Part shown: piece after piece, positions 40,740 to 48,262 of the stretch
Layout: each line of letters starts with the position of its first letter
Position numbering within the stretch: position 1 is the stretch's first letter
Notes under the pieces: generated by a model
Told to the model about the DNA's origin: nothing
What the model saw: only the letters and a program-made list of their open reading frames with translations
Database searches by the model: none
Position numbers and translations under genes: made by a program
Source: Streptomyces sp. NRRL F-6131
GTDB lineage: Bacteria > Actinomycetota > Actinomycetes > Streptomycetales > Streptomycetaceae
Direction of reading: 5' to 3'
DNA: 64,000 nt
Assembly: GCA_000719695.1 (NCBI GenBank)
Contig: JOHN01000030.1
Span: forward strand, 41,266-105,265

Positions 40740-41474
40740 TCAGACGTCGAGCGGGTCGGCGAGCGGCCTGCGGAACAGGGCGGTGAGCAGCACGGGCAGG
40801 CCGAAGAGCGGTGACTCGGGGCCCTGCGGGACCATCGGGCGGATCTCCACCTCGGTGAACCCGTCGAAGATCCAGCGGAGTTCGTCCGAGGTGAAGGCCA
40901 GCCCGCCGTCCAGCCGGCCGTTGCGGTACAGCTCGGCGTCCGGCGCCTCCGAGCCCATCGCGCCGGCCGCGAAGCAGGTCAGCCCGAAGTACCCGCCGGG
41001 CGCGAGGACGCGCTCCAGCAGCGCGCGGTAGCTGACCCGGCGGTGCGGCGGCAGGTGGTGCAGACAGCCCGAGTCGTACACCAGGTCGTACTGGGGGAGG
41101 GGGAGTTCGGTGGTGAAGATGTTGCCGTGGTGGAACCGCGGGGCGGCCCCGGCGGCCTCCGCGCGCTCCCGGGCCCAGGCGAGGGCGGTCGAGGAGAGGT
41201 CGACCCCGTCCGCCTCGAAGCCGCGCGAGGCGAGGTGCACGGCGTTGCGCCCGGCGCCGCAGCCGAGGTCCAGCACCCGTGCGCCCGGGGCGAGCAGGCC
41301 GTCGTCGAGTCGGGCGACGAGGTTCTCGTCCGGCTTGTCGACGAAGAACGGCCGCCCGGAGGAGCGGTCGGCGTAGAAGCCGTCCCACCAGTCGGCGGCG
41401 TGGTCGGTCCAGCGGTCCGCCTCGGGGCGGAAGAGCCCGTCGAGCAGGTCGAGGACGTCGTCGATCGAGCGCAT
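40740..41474 (-). CDS. Class I SAM-dependent methyltransferase
   Basis: The 244-aa protein has motif I VLDLGCGAGRNAVHLASRG, post-I DGVDLSSTALAWARE, motif II region YDLVYDSGCLHHLPP and the motif III-like APGGYFGLTCF. An N-terminal segment WWDGFYADRSSGRPFFVDKPDENL is shared with the thiopurine/tellurite-type methyltransferase group. The C-terminal block FTEVEIRPMVPQGPESPLFGLPVLLTALF is hydrophobic. ATG 41474 is annotated; TTG 41486 with GGAAGGG six bases upstream is an alternative. It lies 107 bp upstream of the cyclase-like gene on the same strand and may tailor its product. Confidence 0.88.
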   Translation of the reverse strand: MRSIDDVLDLLDGLFRPEADRWTDHAADWWDGFYADRSSGRPFFVDKPDENLVARLDDGLLAPGARVLDLGCGAGRNAVHLASRGFEADGVDLSSTALAWARERAEAAGAAPRFHHGNIFTTELPLPQYDLVYDSGCLHHLPPHRRVSYRALLERVLAPGGYFGLTCFAAGAMGSEAPDAELYRNGRLDGGLAFTSDELRWIFDGFTEVEIRPMVPQGPESPLFGLPVLLTALFRRPLADPLDV

Positions 41475-41728
41475 GGTGCGGTTCAAGGGCAGCCCTTCCG
41501 GCGGGGATTCGGTACGTCCGATCCTAGGAGTCCGCAGGCTCGCGAGCACCCCCGATTCCGCTGGCCGGGAGGGGTGTTGAGGGTGCCTGCGGGCCCGCTC
41601 CGAGCTGCCGGGATCCGCCCCTCACGGCCGGGGGCGACCGGTCGGCCGCGCCCTCGCCCAGGCCCGGGAAGGGGCCACCTGGCGGCCCGCCGCAGGCCCG
41701 TCGAACAGGCCGCGTGATCAAGGTTCGA

Positions 41729-42166
41729 TCACGGTTCCGGAGTGCTTTCCGGGGCGGTCGTCGAGCCGTCGTCCGGGGCGTCCGCCGGGTCGGACGCGAG
41801 GAGTTCGCAGTCGGCGAAGTTCATGCAGCCGCAGGCGAGGCAGGCGGCGACGGCGTCCCGCAGGTGCTGGGTCTCCCGGACGACGCGGTCGAGGTCGGGG
41901 AGCTTGCGCTCGGCCAGCGCCCGCCACTGCTGGGTGGCGCCCCGGGCGGTGGAGGCGTCGAGCAGTCCACGGATCTCGGCGAGGGTGAAGCCCGCGCGCC
42001 GGGACATCCGGATCAGCGCCACCCGGCGCAGCGCGGTGGCGGGCCAGACCCGGCGACCGCCCTCGCGGCGGGCGGCGGGGAGCAGGCCGAGGCTCTCGTA
42101 GTAGCGGAGCGCGGAGGGCCGCAGCCCGGTCTGCCGGGCCAGCTCGCCGATACCGAGGTCCTGCAC
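41729..42166 (-). CDS. SoxR-like MerR-family regulator (first copy)
   Basis: The 145-aa MerR protein has the winged HTH IGELARQTGLRPSALRYYESLGLL and the dimerisation helix. Its Cys cluster is C109-x2-C112-x-C114-x5-C120 (ACLACGCMNFADC), the spacing that holds the redox-active [2Fe-2S] of SoxR. In streptomycetes SoxR senses redox-active metabolites rather than general superoxide. GTG 42166 is the start. It is divergent from an MFS exporter gene at 42233, across a MerR-type dyad, so the exporter is the probable target. A similar second regulator lies at 48263-48772. Confidence 0.9.
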   Translation of the reverse strand: MQDLGIGELARQTGLRPSALRYYESLGLLPAARREGGRRVWPATALRRVALIRMSRRAGFTLAEIRGLLDASTARGATQQWRALAERKLPDLDRVVRETQHLRDAVAACLACGCMNFADCELLASDPADAPDDGSTTAPESTPEP

Positions 42167-42189
42167 CGTCCCCCACCCCCTTCGCCGGT

Positions 42190-42232
42190 CGCGCTTGACT
42201 TCAAGTGCGCGTGAACCGCTTGCCTGGCCTGC
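42190..42232. promoter_or_regulatory. SoxR-type operator/promoter between regulator and MFS gene
   Basis: GCGCTTGACTTCAAGTGCGC lies at 42191-42210 with dyad CTTGA-CT-TCAAG (42194-42205). TTGACT can serve as -35 for the MFS gene. The first 11 bases GCGCTTGACTT are identical to those of the second SoxR-like locus at 48788-48798. Confidence 0.72.
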
Positions 42233-43558
42233 ATGATCTCATCCGCACGGCTGCTCCGGCGGCTCCCTCCGGGCTACCGCCCGCTGTTCGTCCGCGGCCC
42301 GTTCCGCCGGCTGCTCCCCGCCCTCGCGGTGTCCGACCTCGGCGACGGCATGAGTGCCGTCGCGGTGGCCTGGCTGGCGCTGCAGGTGGCTCCGCCCGGG
42401 CGGTCCGGCCTGTTCGTGGGCGCCGCCGTCGCCGCGTACGTGCTGCCGGGCGCGCTCGGTGCGCTGCTGCTCGGCCGTCGGCTGCGCGGCCTGCCCGCGC
42501 GGCGGCTGATCCGGGCGGACGCCTGGACCCGCGCGCTCTTCCTCGGCGGGATCCCCGTCGGGTGGGCGCTCGGCGTCCTCGGGCCGGGGCTGCTGCTGGC
42601 GCTGCTCGCCGGGTCCTCGCTGCTGCACGCCTGGGGCGGGAGCGCCAAGTACGCACTGGTGGCCGAGGTGCTTCCGGCGGAGCACCGGCTGGCGGCCAAC
42701 GCGCTGCTCAGCACCAGCGGCTGGGTCTCGATGATCGCCGGACCGGTGCTGGCCGGGGTGCTGGCGGCGGCCTTCGCCCCGGCGTGGGTGATCGGGCTGG
42801 ACGCGCTGTCGTTCGCGGTGCTGGCCGTCGGCGCCGGGCGGCTTTCGGCGGTCTCCGGCCCCCGCGCGCAGGTCGAGTCCGGTCGGGACCGGCCGCAGGA
42901 CGCCGTCCGGCGCGGGGAGGGCCTGCGGGTGCTGCGGACCCGTCCGGAGCTGCTCGGTCTGCTCGTGCTGACCTGGCTGTTCAACCTGGCGTACGGCCCC
43001 GTCGAGGTCGCGCTGCCGCTCTTCGTCGGGCAGGAACTGGCGGCCGGTCCGGGGCTGCTGGGCGTGTACTGGGCGGCGTTCGGGGCCGGGGCGGTGCTGG
43101 GCGCGCTGGCCGTCGGGTTCCTGCGCGGCCCGGCGGTGCGGCGGGTGCTGCTGGGGATCGTCGCCGGGCACGGCCTCGCCATGCTGCCGTTCGCGCTGCC
43201 CGGCCCGGCCGCGATCTCGATCGCCGCGTTCGCCGTCGTCGGCGTCGTGTACGGCCCGTACAGCGCGCTGTCGCTCGGTCTGTTCCAGGAGCTCACCCCG
43301 CCGCACGCCCTCACCTCGGTGCTGGCCCTCCGAACGTCGGTGCTGATGACGGCGGCCCCGGCGGGCGCGGCGCTGGGAGGTCCGCTGACGACCGTTCTCG
43401 GCCCCCGCGCCGTGCTGACCGGCGTGGGCGTCGCGATGATCGCCGTGGCCGTGCTCGCCGCCGGGGCGCCGGCCCTGCGGGCGCGCGGGAAGTCGGCGGG
43501 GCCGACCTCCGGTGCGCGGGCCGGTGCGCAGGTCGGTGGCGTGGGGACGCCGTCCTGA
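42233..43558 (+). CDS. MFS transporter
   Basis: The 441-aa protein has about 12 membrane helices and begins with a short basic tail, then ALAVSDLGDGMSAVAVAWLALQ typical of MFS exporters of the DHA3/enterobactin-exporter-like group. The loop between halves is charged (SGPRAQVESGRDRPQDAVRRGEG, a stretch of ~23 residues at 205-230). Its promoter carries a SoxR-type dyad and the divergent gene is a SoxR-like regulator, so it probably exports a redox-active compound. The last ~25 residues are encoded across a degenerate copy of the dispersed palindrome (43483-43517), which has become C-terminal coding sequence (RARGKSAGPTSG). Confidence 0.9.
   Translation: MISSARLLRRLPPGYRPLFVRGPFRRLLPALAVSDLGDGMSAVAVAWLALQVAPPGRSGLFVGAAVAAYVLPGALGALLLGRRLRGLPARRLIRADAWTRALFLGGIPVGWALGVLGPGLLLALLAGSSLLHAWGGSAKYALVAEVLPAEHRLAANALLSTSGWVSMIAGPVLAGVLAAAFAPAWVIGLDALSFAVLAVGAGRLSAVSGPRAQVESGRDRPQDAVRRGEGLRVLRTRPELLGLLVLTWLFNLAYGPVEVALPLFVGQELAAGPGLLGVYWAAFGAGAVLGALAVGFLRGPAVRRVLLGIVAGHGLAMLPFALPGPAAISIAAFAVVGVVYGPYSALSLGLFQELTPPHALTSVLALRTSVLMTAAPAGAALGGPLTTVLGPRAVLTGVGVAMIAVAVLAAGAPALRARGKSAGPTSGARAGAQVGGVGTPS
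43483..43517. repeat. Dispersed palindrome, copy 4 (degenerate, inside coding sequence)
   Basis: Left arm GCGCGGGAAGTCGG (43483-43496) is identical to that of copy 2, the loop is CGGGG, and the right arm (43502-43517) has diverged. It lies within the last codons of the MFS gene. Confidence 0.75.
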
Positions 43559-43904
43559 GGGCGCTCGCCGACTGACGGTTCGCCCGGATCCGGCCAAGTT
43601 CGTGGGCGGTTCGATCGGGTTGAGGTGATGTCCGATATGCAGATCTTTCGGCCGATTGTTCTGGCATTGCCATGACATCTGAGTCCGATGCTCGCTGTCC
43701 AGTGCGCATCCGGAAAATCTCGGGCCGAACGGTCCGATGTACCGGCGGGCATTGTTCCATTCATGCGGAGGGAGTCCGGATGGTCCAATTCCGGGTGGCC
43801 GGACCCGGGTATGTCCGGAGAACCGGAAATCCGCCGTGAGGGGTTCCTTGGATAAGTTCGGTGTCGACCGGTCAAAGGGCCGGTCGAGACCGGAAGGAAA
43901 TGCG
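43559..43904. other. Intergenic region upstream of the lectin gene (no gene seen)
   Basis: These 346 bases are AT-richer than their surroundings and hold no convincing gene. A small palindrome TGGCATTGCCA is at 43662-43672. The leader ends with GGAAGGAA before the lectin ATG. Confidence 0.55.
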
Positions 43905-44363
43905 ATGAAGCTCGTCAAGCGCACCGCTGCCCTTGTTGCCTCCACGGCCGTCCTGGCCGGCGGCCTGACGTTCCTGGCCTCCGGATCGGCCAGTGCGGCC
44001 TCCGGCTACGTCACGCTGACCAACCTCGCCACCAGTCGCGTCCTGGACAGCAACGGCAACGGCAACGTCTACACCCTCGGCGCCAACGGCGGCTCCTACC
44101 AGGTCTGGTGGGCCAACGACGAGGGCAACGAGACCTACACCTTCAAGAACCTGGCCACCGGCCGCTGCCTCGACAGCAACGGCGCCGGCAACGTCTACAC
44201 GCTGGGCTGCAACGGCGGCAACTACCAGAAGTGGGTCAAGAGCTGGGGCGGCAACGGCTCCTTCTACCGGAACGTCGCCACCGGCCGCTACCTGGACAGC
44301 AACGTGAACGGCGACGTCTACGCCATCGGCGGCAACGGCGGCAACTACCAGAAGTGGAACTGA
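43905..44363 (+). CDS. Small secreted beta-trefoil (ricin-B-type) lectin-like protein
   Basis: The 152-aa exported protein has a Sec signal peptide (basic start, hydrophobic core, GSASAASG cleavage region near residue 31). Three very similar ~40-residue repeats follow, each with NLATxRxLDSN, an N-G-N/D-VYTLG segment and a final Gln-x-Trp (YQVW, YQKW, YQKW), the hallmark of ricin B/beta-trefoil lectins. The whole mature protein is one trefoil, with no catalytic domain attached. It would bind sugars outside the cell. GGAAGGAA precedes ATG 43905. It is followed by a 16-bp terminator. The high internal repeat identity is unusual. Confidence 0.88.
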   Translation: MKLVKRTAALVASTAVLAGGLTFLASGSASAASGYVTLTNLATSRVLDSNGNGNVYTLGANGGSYQVWWANDEGNETYTFKNLATGRCLDSNGAGNVYTLGCNGGNYQKWVKSWGGNGSFYRNVATGRYLDSNVNGDVYAIGGNGGNYQKWN

Positions 44364-44420
44364 TTTCTGAGAAGGGCGCTTTCCGCCTGATCGGAAGGCT
44401 CGCCCGCGTGCAGAAATGAA

Positions 44421-44459
44421 AACGCCCTCCCCGGCGCCTCAATCGCCGGGGAGGGCGTT
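44421..44459. terminator. Bidirectional terminator between lectin and DUF397 genes
   Basis: A perfect 16-bp stem (44421-44436 with 44444-44459) with a 7-nt loop begins with AA and ends with TT. It lies between convergent genes. Confidence 0.9.
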
Positions 44460-44465
44460 CGCGTG

Positions 44466-44675
44466 TCAGTTGCCGGCCGGGAGCTCGCCGGCGTGGATGG
44501 CGGTGATGAAGGAGCGCCAAGCGGTGACGGTGAAGGTGAGGGTGGGCCCGTGGGGGTCCTTGCTGTCGCGGACGGGAACGATGTCGGCCAGACTTATGGC
44601 GACTTCGATGCAGTCGCCATCGCCGTTGCTGTACGTGCTCTTTCGCCAGTGAGCACTTTGGAAGTCCTGCGTCAT
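44466..44675 (-). CDS. DUF397-domain protein
   Basis: The 69-aa protein is a single DUF397 domain, recognised by AHWRKSTYSNGDGDCIEVAI, VRDSKDPHGPTLTFT and WRSFITAI. In streptomycetes these are encoded next to Scr1-type XRE regulators and act with them as small partner or antagonist proteins, as in the WhiJ and BldB-neighbour systems. The ATG overlaps the stop of the XRE gene by four bases (ATGA). Its partner is almost certainly the adjacent regulator. Confidence 0.95.
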   Translation of the reverse strand: MTQDFQSAHWRKSTYSNGDGDCIEVAISLADIVPVRDSKDPHGPTLTFTVTAWRSFITAIHAGELPAGN

Positions 44676-45526
44676 GTGCTGTACTCCTCCGCGGCCTTCC
44701 TCAACCACAAGATTGACTTCTCGGGCTGAGTCGATGACGCCATGAGTCGGTGGAAGACATCCTCGTGGCGGGAAATCTCGGACTGCTGCTCGATATAGGT
44801 CTTGGCGGTGATCGTCTCTGAGTAGACGATGCTGCCAGGGATGTCGCTGAAGGACAGGATCGAGAACGAAGAACCCATGGCGGTATGCGCGCCGGCGGCG
44901 AAGGGAAGTACCTGGACCGTGATGTTCGGACGCTCCTCGGCCATGGTTGCGATGTGTCTCAGCTGTTCGGCCATGACGCTCTCGCCGCCGACCGGCCGCC
45001 GGATCGCGCTCTCTCCGATGACTGCCCAAAGCTGGGGAGGACCGTGGCGGTCGAGAATGGCTTGCCGTTGCATGCGGAGCGCCAGCCTGAGCTCGATGTC
45101 CTCGGTGGACTCGGTCGGGGCCATCGAGCGCATGATGTGCCGTGCGTAGCGCTCGGTCTGGAGCAAGCCGGGTACCAGCTCGCACTGGAACGTTGCGATC
45201 TTCGTGGCATCGGCCTCGAAGCCGACGTACGCGCGGAATCGCTCCGGAAGGGCATCGCCGTAGGCGTGCCACCAACCCTGCTGGCGGCTCTGTCTGGTGA
45301 GACTGAGGAACTGCTTCACCTCTTCGGGTGAACTGATCCCGTAGTGCGCCAGCAGCTTCGCCGCATCGCGCTCTTGTAGTGACACGAGGCCACTCTCGAT
45401 ACGGCTCAGCTTCGACGCGGACCAGCCGAGGGCGGCGGCCACGTCCTTGGCGCTCAAGTCGCGCGCGGCGCGCAACTTGCCAAGCTCGCCGCCGAGCCTA
45501 CGCCGCAGCACGGTCGGACTGCTCAC
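44672..45526 (-). CDS. XRE-family regulator with DUF5753 (Scr1-like) domain
   Basis: The 284-aa protein has an N-terminal HTH (LGGELGKLRAARDLSAKDVA, GWSASKLSRIESG) and a C-terminal DUF5753 domain with YVGFEADATKIATFQCELVPGLLQTERYARHIMR, RMQRQAIL, MAEERPNITVQVLPF and GSSFSILSFSD. This is the classic streptomycete Scr1/WhiJ-type regulator. GTG 45526 is the start. It forms a trio with the overlapping DUF397 gene and the divergent ATPase gene at 45752; such trios recur in developmental and metabolic control. Base composition is lower in GC than its neighbours. Palindromes at 45603 and 45626 are candidate operators. Confidence 0.94.
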   Translation of the reverse strand: MSSPTVLRRRLGGELGKLRAARDLSAKDVAAALGWSASKLSRIESGLVSLQERDAAKLLAHYGISSPEEVKQFLSLTRQSRQQGWWHAYGDALPERFRAYVGFEADATKIATFQCELVPGLLQTERYARHIMRSMAPTESTEDIELRLALRMQRQAILDRHGPPQLWAVIGESAIRRPVGGESVMAEQLRHIATMAEERPNITVQVLPFAAGAHTAMGSSFSILSFSDIPGSIVYSETITAKTYIEQQSEISRHEDVFHRLMASSTQPEKSILWLRKAAEEYST

Positions 45527-45602
45527 TCGTCACACTCCCTGGCGTTCTCGGTCCTTGCATAGTCTGCCACCCCTCCTTGCGCCTCAACCACGATGGCACT
45601 GG

Positions 45603-45635
45603 CTGCAATTGCAGATCAGATGCGCTTGCGCGCAA
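45603..45635. promoter_or_regulatory. Paired palindromes in Scr1/ATPase divergent promoter
   Basis: CTGCAATTGCAG (45603-45614) and TTGCGCGCAA (45626-45635) are perfect palindromes 11 bp apart between the divergent XRE and ATPase genes. Both contain TTGC/GCAA half-sites. Confidence 0.6.
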
Positions 45636-45751
45636 TCAGCTGCGAAGTGCACACTACATGACGTGACCAGTCGGGCCGTCTGAGTGATCAAGCGGTTGGC
45701 CGCCGGGCATTCCCATGCCCCAACTCCCTGCACGTGGAAGGTGAATCCGCC

Positions 45752-46162
45752 ATGTCCTCCTGCAACTCCTCGCCCTCCCCCTCCCTCTCCACCTGGCTCC
45801 CGCGCAGCCGGCGCTCGCCCGGTGAGGCGCGGCGCCTCCTCGAAAAGTTGCTCGCCGATACGCCCGGAGGCGAACGCTTCGTCGATGCCGGGCAGTTGCT
45901 CGTCAGTGAGCTCGTCACCAACGCCGTCCTGCACGGGACGCCGCTGGGGCGCCGGGTTCAGCTCGTCCTCGACGTCGATCGGCGGCGGTTGCGGATCGAG
46001 GTGCACGACGCTCGTGCCGAACGGGGGCCGGTCCTCCGGGCGGCGTCCGGGGAGGACGAGTCCGGGCGCGGCCTGGTGCTCGTGAAGTTGCTTGCGCAGA
46101 GATGGGGTTGCTGTCCGCGGGACGGCGTGGGGAAGGTCGTTTGGGTGGAGATCGCGCCGTAG
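45752..46162 (+). CDS. Histidine-kinase-like ATPase domain protein (anti-sigma-factor type)
   Basis: The 136-aa HATPase_c protein has N-box QLLVSELVTNAVLHG, VHDARAERGP, and SGRGLVLVKLLAQRWGC. The Ser/Pro-rich first 25 residues are not conserved. It is divergent from the Scr1-like regulator and completes the regulator/DUF397/ATPase trio. A second ATPase of the same type is at 22151-22576. ATG 45752 with GGAAGG upstream is used; an in-frame GTG 18 bases earlier is possible. Which sigma factor or regulator it binds is unknown. Confidence 0.9.
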   Translation: MSSCNSSPSPSLSTWLPRSRRSPGEARRLLEKLLADTPGGERFVDAGQLLVSELVTNAVLHGTPLGRRVQLVLDVDRRRLRIEVHDARAERGPVLRAASGEDESGRGLVLVKLLAQRWGCCPRDGVGKVVWVEIAP

Positions 46163-46424
46163 GGCGGCCTCCGGGGGAACGGTGGGTTCCGGCCGTTGGG
46201 GGATCGGTTGGTGCACGGGTTCTGCGAACCGCATGACCCCTCAGGCCCGGGGTTCGCCGGGCGTCCCAGTCCGCGGGGGCCAAACGGCAGCGTGCGGGCG
46301 TCCTGGCGACAATTCCGCTGTCATATGCGGAACTTCACGGTCCCTCCCTATATTCGCCGAGGCACCTCCCGGCCGCGGGTCGCAGCGGCGTCCTGTCACC
46401 ACCGACAACGAGGGCGGAACCATC

Positions 46425-46763
46425 GTGCGGAGCACCACCAAGAGGATCAGCCTCGCCGGCTGTCTGCTGGCCGGCGTCGCCGCGGCCGCGGTCGTCACGG
46501 CGCCGGCCGCCGTCGCGCAGACGGAGTCCACGACGCGCGTCCTGGGCATCAACTGCAGTACCGGAACGTTCGGCTCCGACGGCAACCAGTGGTACTACAA
46601 CATCTCCTGCTCGGCCACCGGCACCACCAAGTGGTGGGTGAACATCAGCTGCACCGACAACTCCACCCGCACCGCCGGGCCGTACACCACCTTCCAGAAC
46701 GTCCGGGTGTACTGCCCGCCGAACACCACCCCGAAGCAGGGCTGGGTCAGCTACACCCCGTGA
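46425..46763 (+). CDS. Small secreted protein of unknown function
   Basis: The 112-aa exported protein has a signal peptide (RSTTKR, then a hydrophobic run ending AAVAQT near residue 32). A mature domain of ~80 residues has four Cys (GINCSTGTF, YYNISCSATG, WVNISCTDNS, VYCPPNT), suggesting two disulfides, and is rich in Thr, Asn and Trp. It is strand-rich and might bind ligands or act as an inhibitor, but no family was recognised. GTG 46425 has AGGGCGG upstream. It stands alone and converges on the AAA ATPase gene. Confidence 0.8.
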   Translation: MRSTTKRISLAGCLLAGVAAAAVVTAPAAVAQTESTTRVLGINCSTGTFGSDGNQWYYNISCSATGTTKWWVNISCTDNSTRTAGPYTTFQNVRVYCPPNTTPKQGWVSYTP

Positions 46764-46815
46764 TCCCACGAACAGCGTGCCGCCGCCCCGGGACGAGGGG
46801 CGGCGGCACGGTCGT

Positions 46816-47553
46816 TCACAACAGGTGCCGCAGGTACGCCTCCGGGCGCTCCAGGTAGCGGCGCCAGTGGTCGACGATCGCGAGGTCCTTCCACCGGGTC
46901 TGCTGGACGCCGTGCTCGCCGACCTCCAGGATCGCCGCGCCCGGCACGGAGGCCAGGATGGGGGAGTGGGTCGCGCAGACCACCTGGGCGCCGCTGCGGG
47001 CGAGCTCGGCGAGCAGCGCGACCAGGCGCAGGCTCGAAGTGAACGAGAGCGCCGCCTCCGGCTCGTCGAGGACGTACAGACCGGGCTCGCGGAACATCGA
47101 CTCGAACACGGTGAGGAACCCCTCGCCGTGGCTCATCAGGTCGGTGCGCTCCTCCCAGTAACCCGGCCAGCCCTGCTTCTCGCCCATCATCCGCATCGCG
47201 GTCTCCGCCCGCAGGAAGAAGCCGCGCCGCTTGGCGCGCTGGCCGGACGCCATGGCGAGGCCGCGCGGTGTGTAGTCCAGCTGCAGCCGCTCGCCGAGTG
47301 CGCTCTTCTCCCGGGGCGAGGCGTAGCGGGAGCCGCCGCGCCCGCCGTACGAGTCCAGTCCGAACGCCTCCGCGACCGCCTCGACCAGGGTCGACTTGCC
47401 GCTGCCGTTCTCGCCGACCAGGAAGGTCACCGGTGCCGGCAGTGCCACCCCCGCCCCGAGCAGCGCGCCCACGCACGGCACCGTCCACGGCCACTCCTCC
47501 CGCTCCTCGGTGCCGATCAGCTGGGGGTGGACGCGTATGCGCTCGACGATCAC
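46816..47553 (-). CDS. AAA-family ATPase (SMC/RecF-like, stand-alone)
   Basis: The 245-aa ATPase has Walker A FLVGENGSGKSTLVEAVAEAFG, a signature-like region around HGEGFLTVFESMF, Walker B LYVLDEPEAALS and the switch His region VVCATHSPILASVPGA. It belongs to the AAA_21/AAA_23 predicted ATPases related to SMC and ABC enzymes but has no coiled coil or nuclease domain. GTG 47553 with AGGAAGGG upstream is chosen; an in-frame extension to 47610 lacks support. No partner nuclease or toxin gene is adjacent. Its role is unknown. Confidence 0.88.
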   Translation of the reverse strand: MIVERIRVHPQLIGTEEREEWPWTVPCVGALLGAGVALPAPVTFLVGENGSGKSTLVEAVAEAFGLDSYGGRGGSRYASPREKSALGERLQLDYTPRGLAMASGQRAKRRGFFLRAETAMRMMGEKQGWPGYWEERTDLMSHGEGFLTVFESMFREPGLYVLDEPEAALSFTSSLRLVALLAELARSGAQVVCATHSPILASVPGAAILEVGEHGVQQTRWKDLAIVDHWRRYLERPEAYLRHLL

Positions 47554-47616
47554 GGGTGGGCCCTTCCTGCGGCGATGCTCTACGCCGAGGCTAGGCGGTG
47601 GGTCCGACACGAACGG

Positions 47617-48135
47617 TCACTGGACGACGAGGGTGCCGGTCATCGTCGGGTGGACGTCGCAGTGGAACGGGTACGAGCCGGGGGTGGTCGGCGCGGTGAT
47701 CTTCGCCGACTTGCCCTGCTCCAGCAGGCCGGTGTCGAAGGCCCCGGCGGCGGGCGCGACGGCGGTGAGGGTGTGGCCGGCGGAGTCCTGGTTGGTCACG
47801 GTGATGGTGGTGCCCGGGGCCACGGTGAGGCTCGCGGGGCCGAACTGGAAGTTCTTGATCGTCACGGTCACCGCACCCGCCGGGGTGGAGCTCCCGGACG
47901 GGGATGCGGACGGGGACGGGGAGGCGGAGGCGGACGCCGAGGTGGCGGCTGCCGAAGAAGCCGCCGAGGTGGCCACGGATGCGGATGCGGATGCGGATGC
48001 GGAGGCCGAGGGCGAAGCGCCGCCCCCGCCTCCGTCGCTGGAGCAGCCGGCGGCTCCGATCAGCAGCCAGCCCGCCGCCGTGGCGGCGAGGGCGGTCCGG
48101 GCGCTCCGGCGCGGACGGGAAGGACGGCGGTTCAT
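47617..48135 (-). CDS. Cupredoxin-domain lipoprotein
   Basis: The 172-aa protein has a lipobox IGAAGC with Cys31, a long Ser/Ala linker (~42-85) encoded largely by hexanucleotide repeats, and a C-terminal plastocyanin-like domain of ~90 residues. The copper ligands are His in SAGHTLTA, and Cys, His and Met in CDVHPTMTG, the normal type I copper set. It probably carries electrons or copper at the outer membrane face of the cell. ATG 48135 is used. It lies next to a SoxR-like gene but is transcribed towards the AAA ATPase gene. Confidence 0.93.
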   Translation of the reverse strand: MNRRPSRPRRSARTALAATAAGWLLIGAAGCSSDGGGGGASPSASASASASASVATSAASSAAATSASASASPSPSASPSGSSTPAGAVTVTIKNFQFGPASLTVAPGTTITVTNQDSAGHTLTAVAPAAGAFDTGLLEQGKSAKITAPTTPGSYPFHCDVHPTMTGTLVVQ

Positions 48136-48262
48136 CAGCGGCTCCAGCCTCGTGACCTGCGTCGACCCGCCCACGCTAGAACGCGCCGGACCGATCGCCC
48201 CCCATCCGGCCCGCAGCCTCACCCGAACGTCCGAACGTCGGAACGTCGGTACCCGGCCGGGC

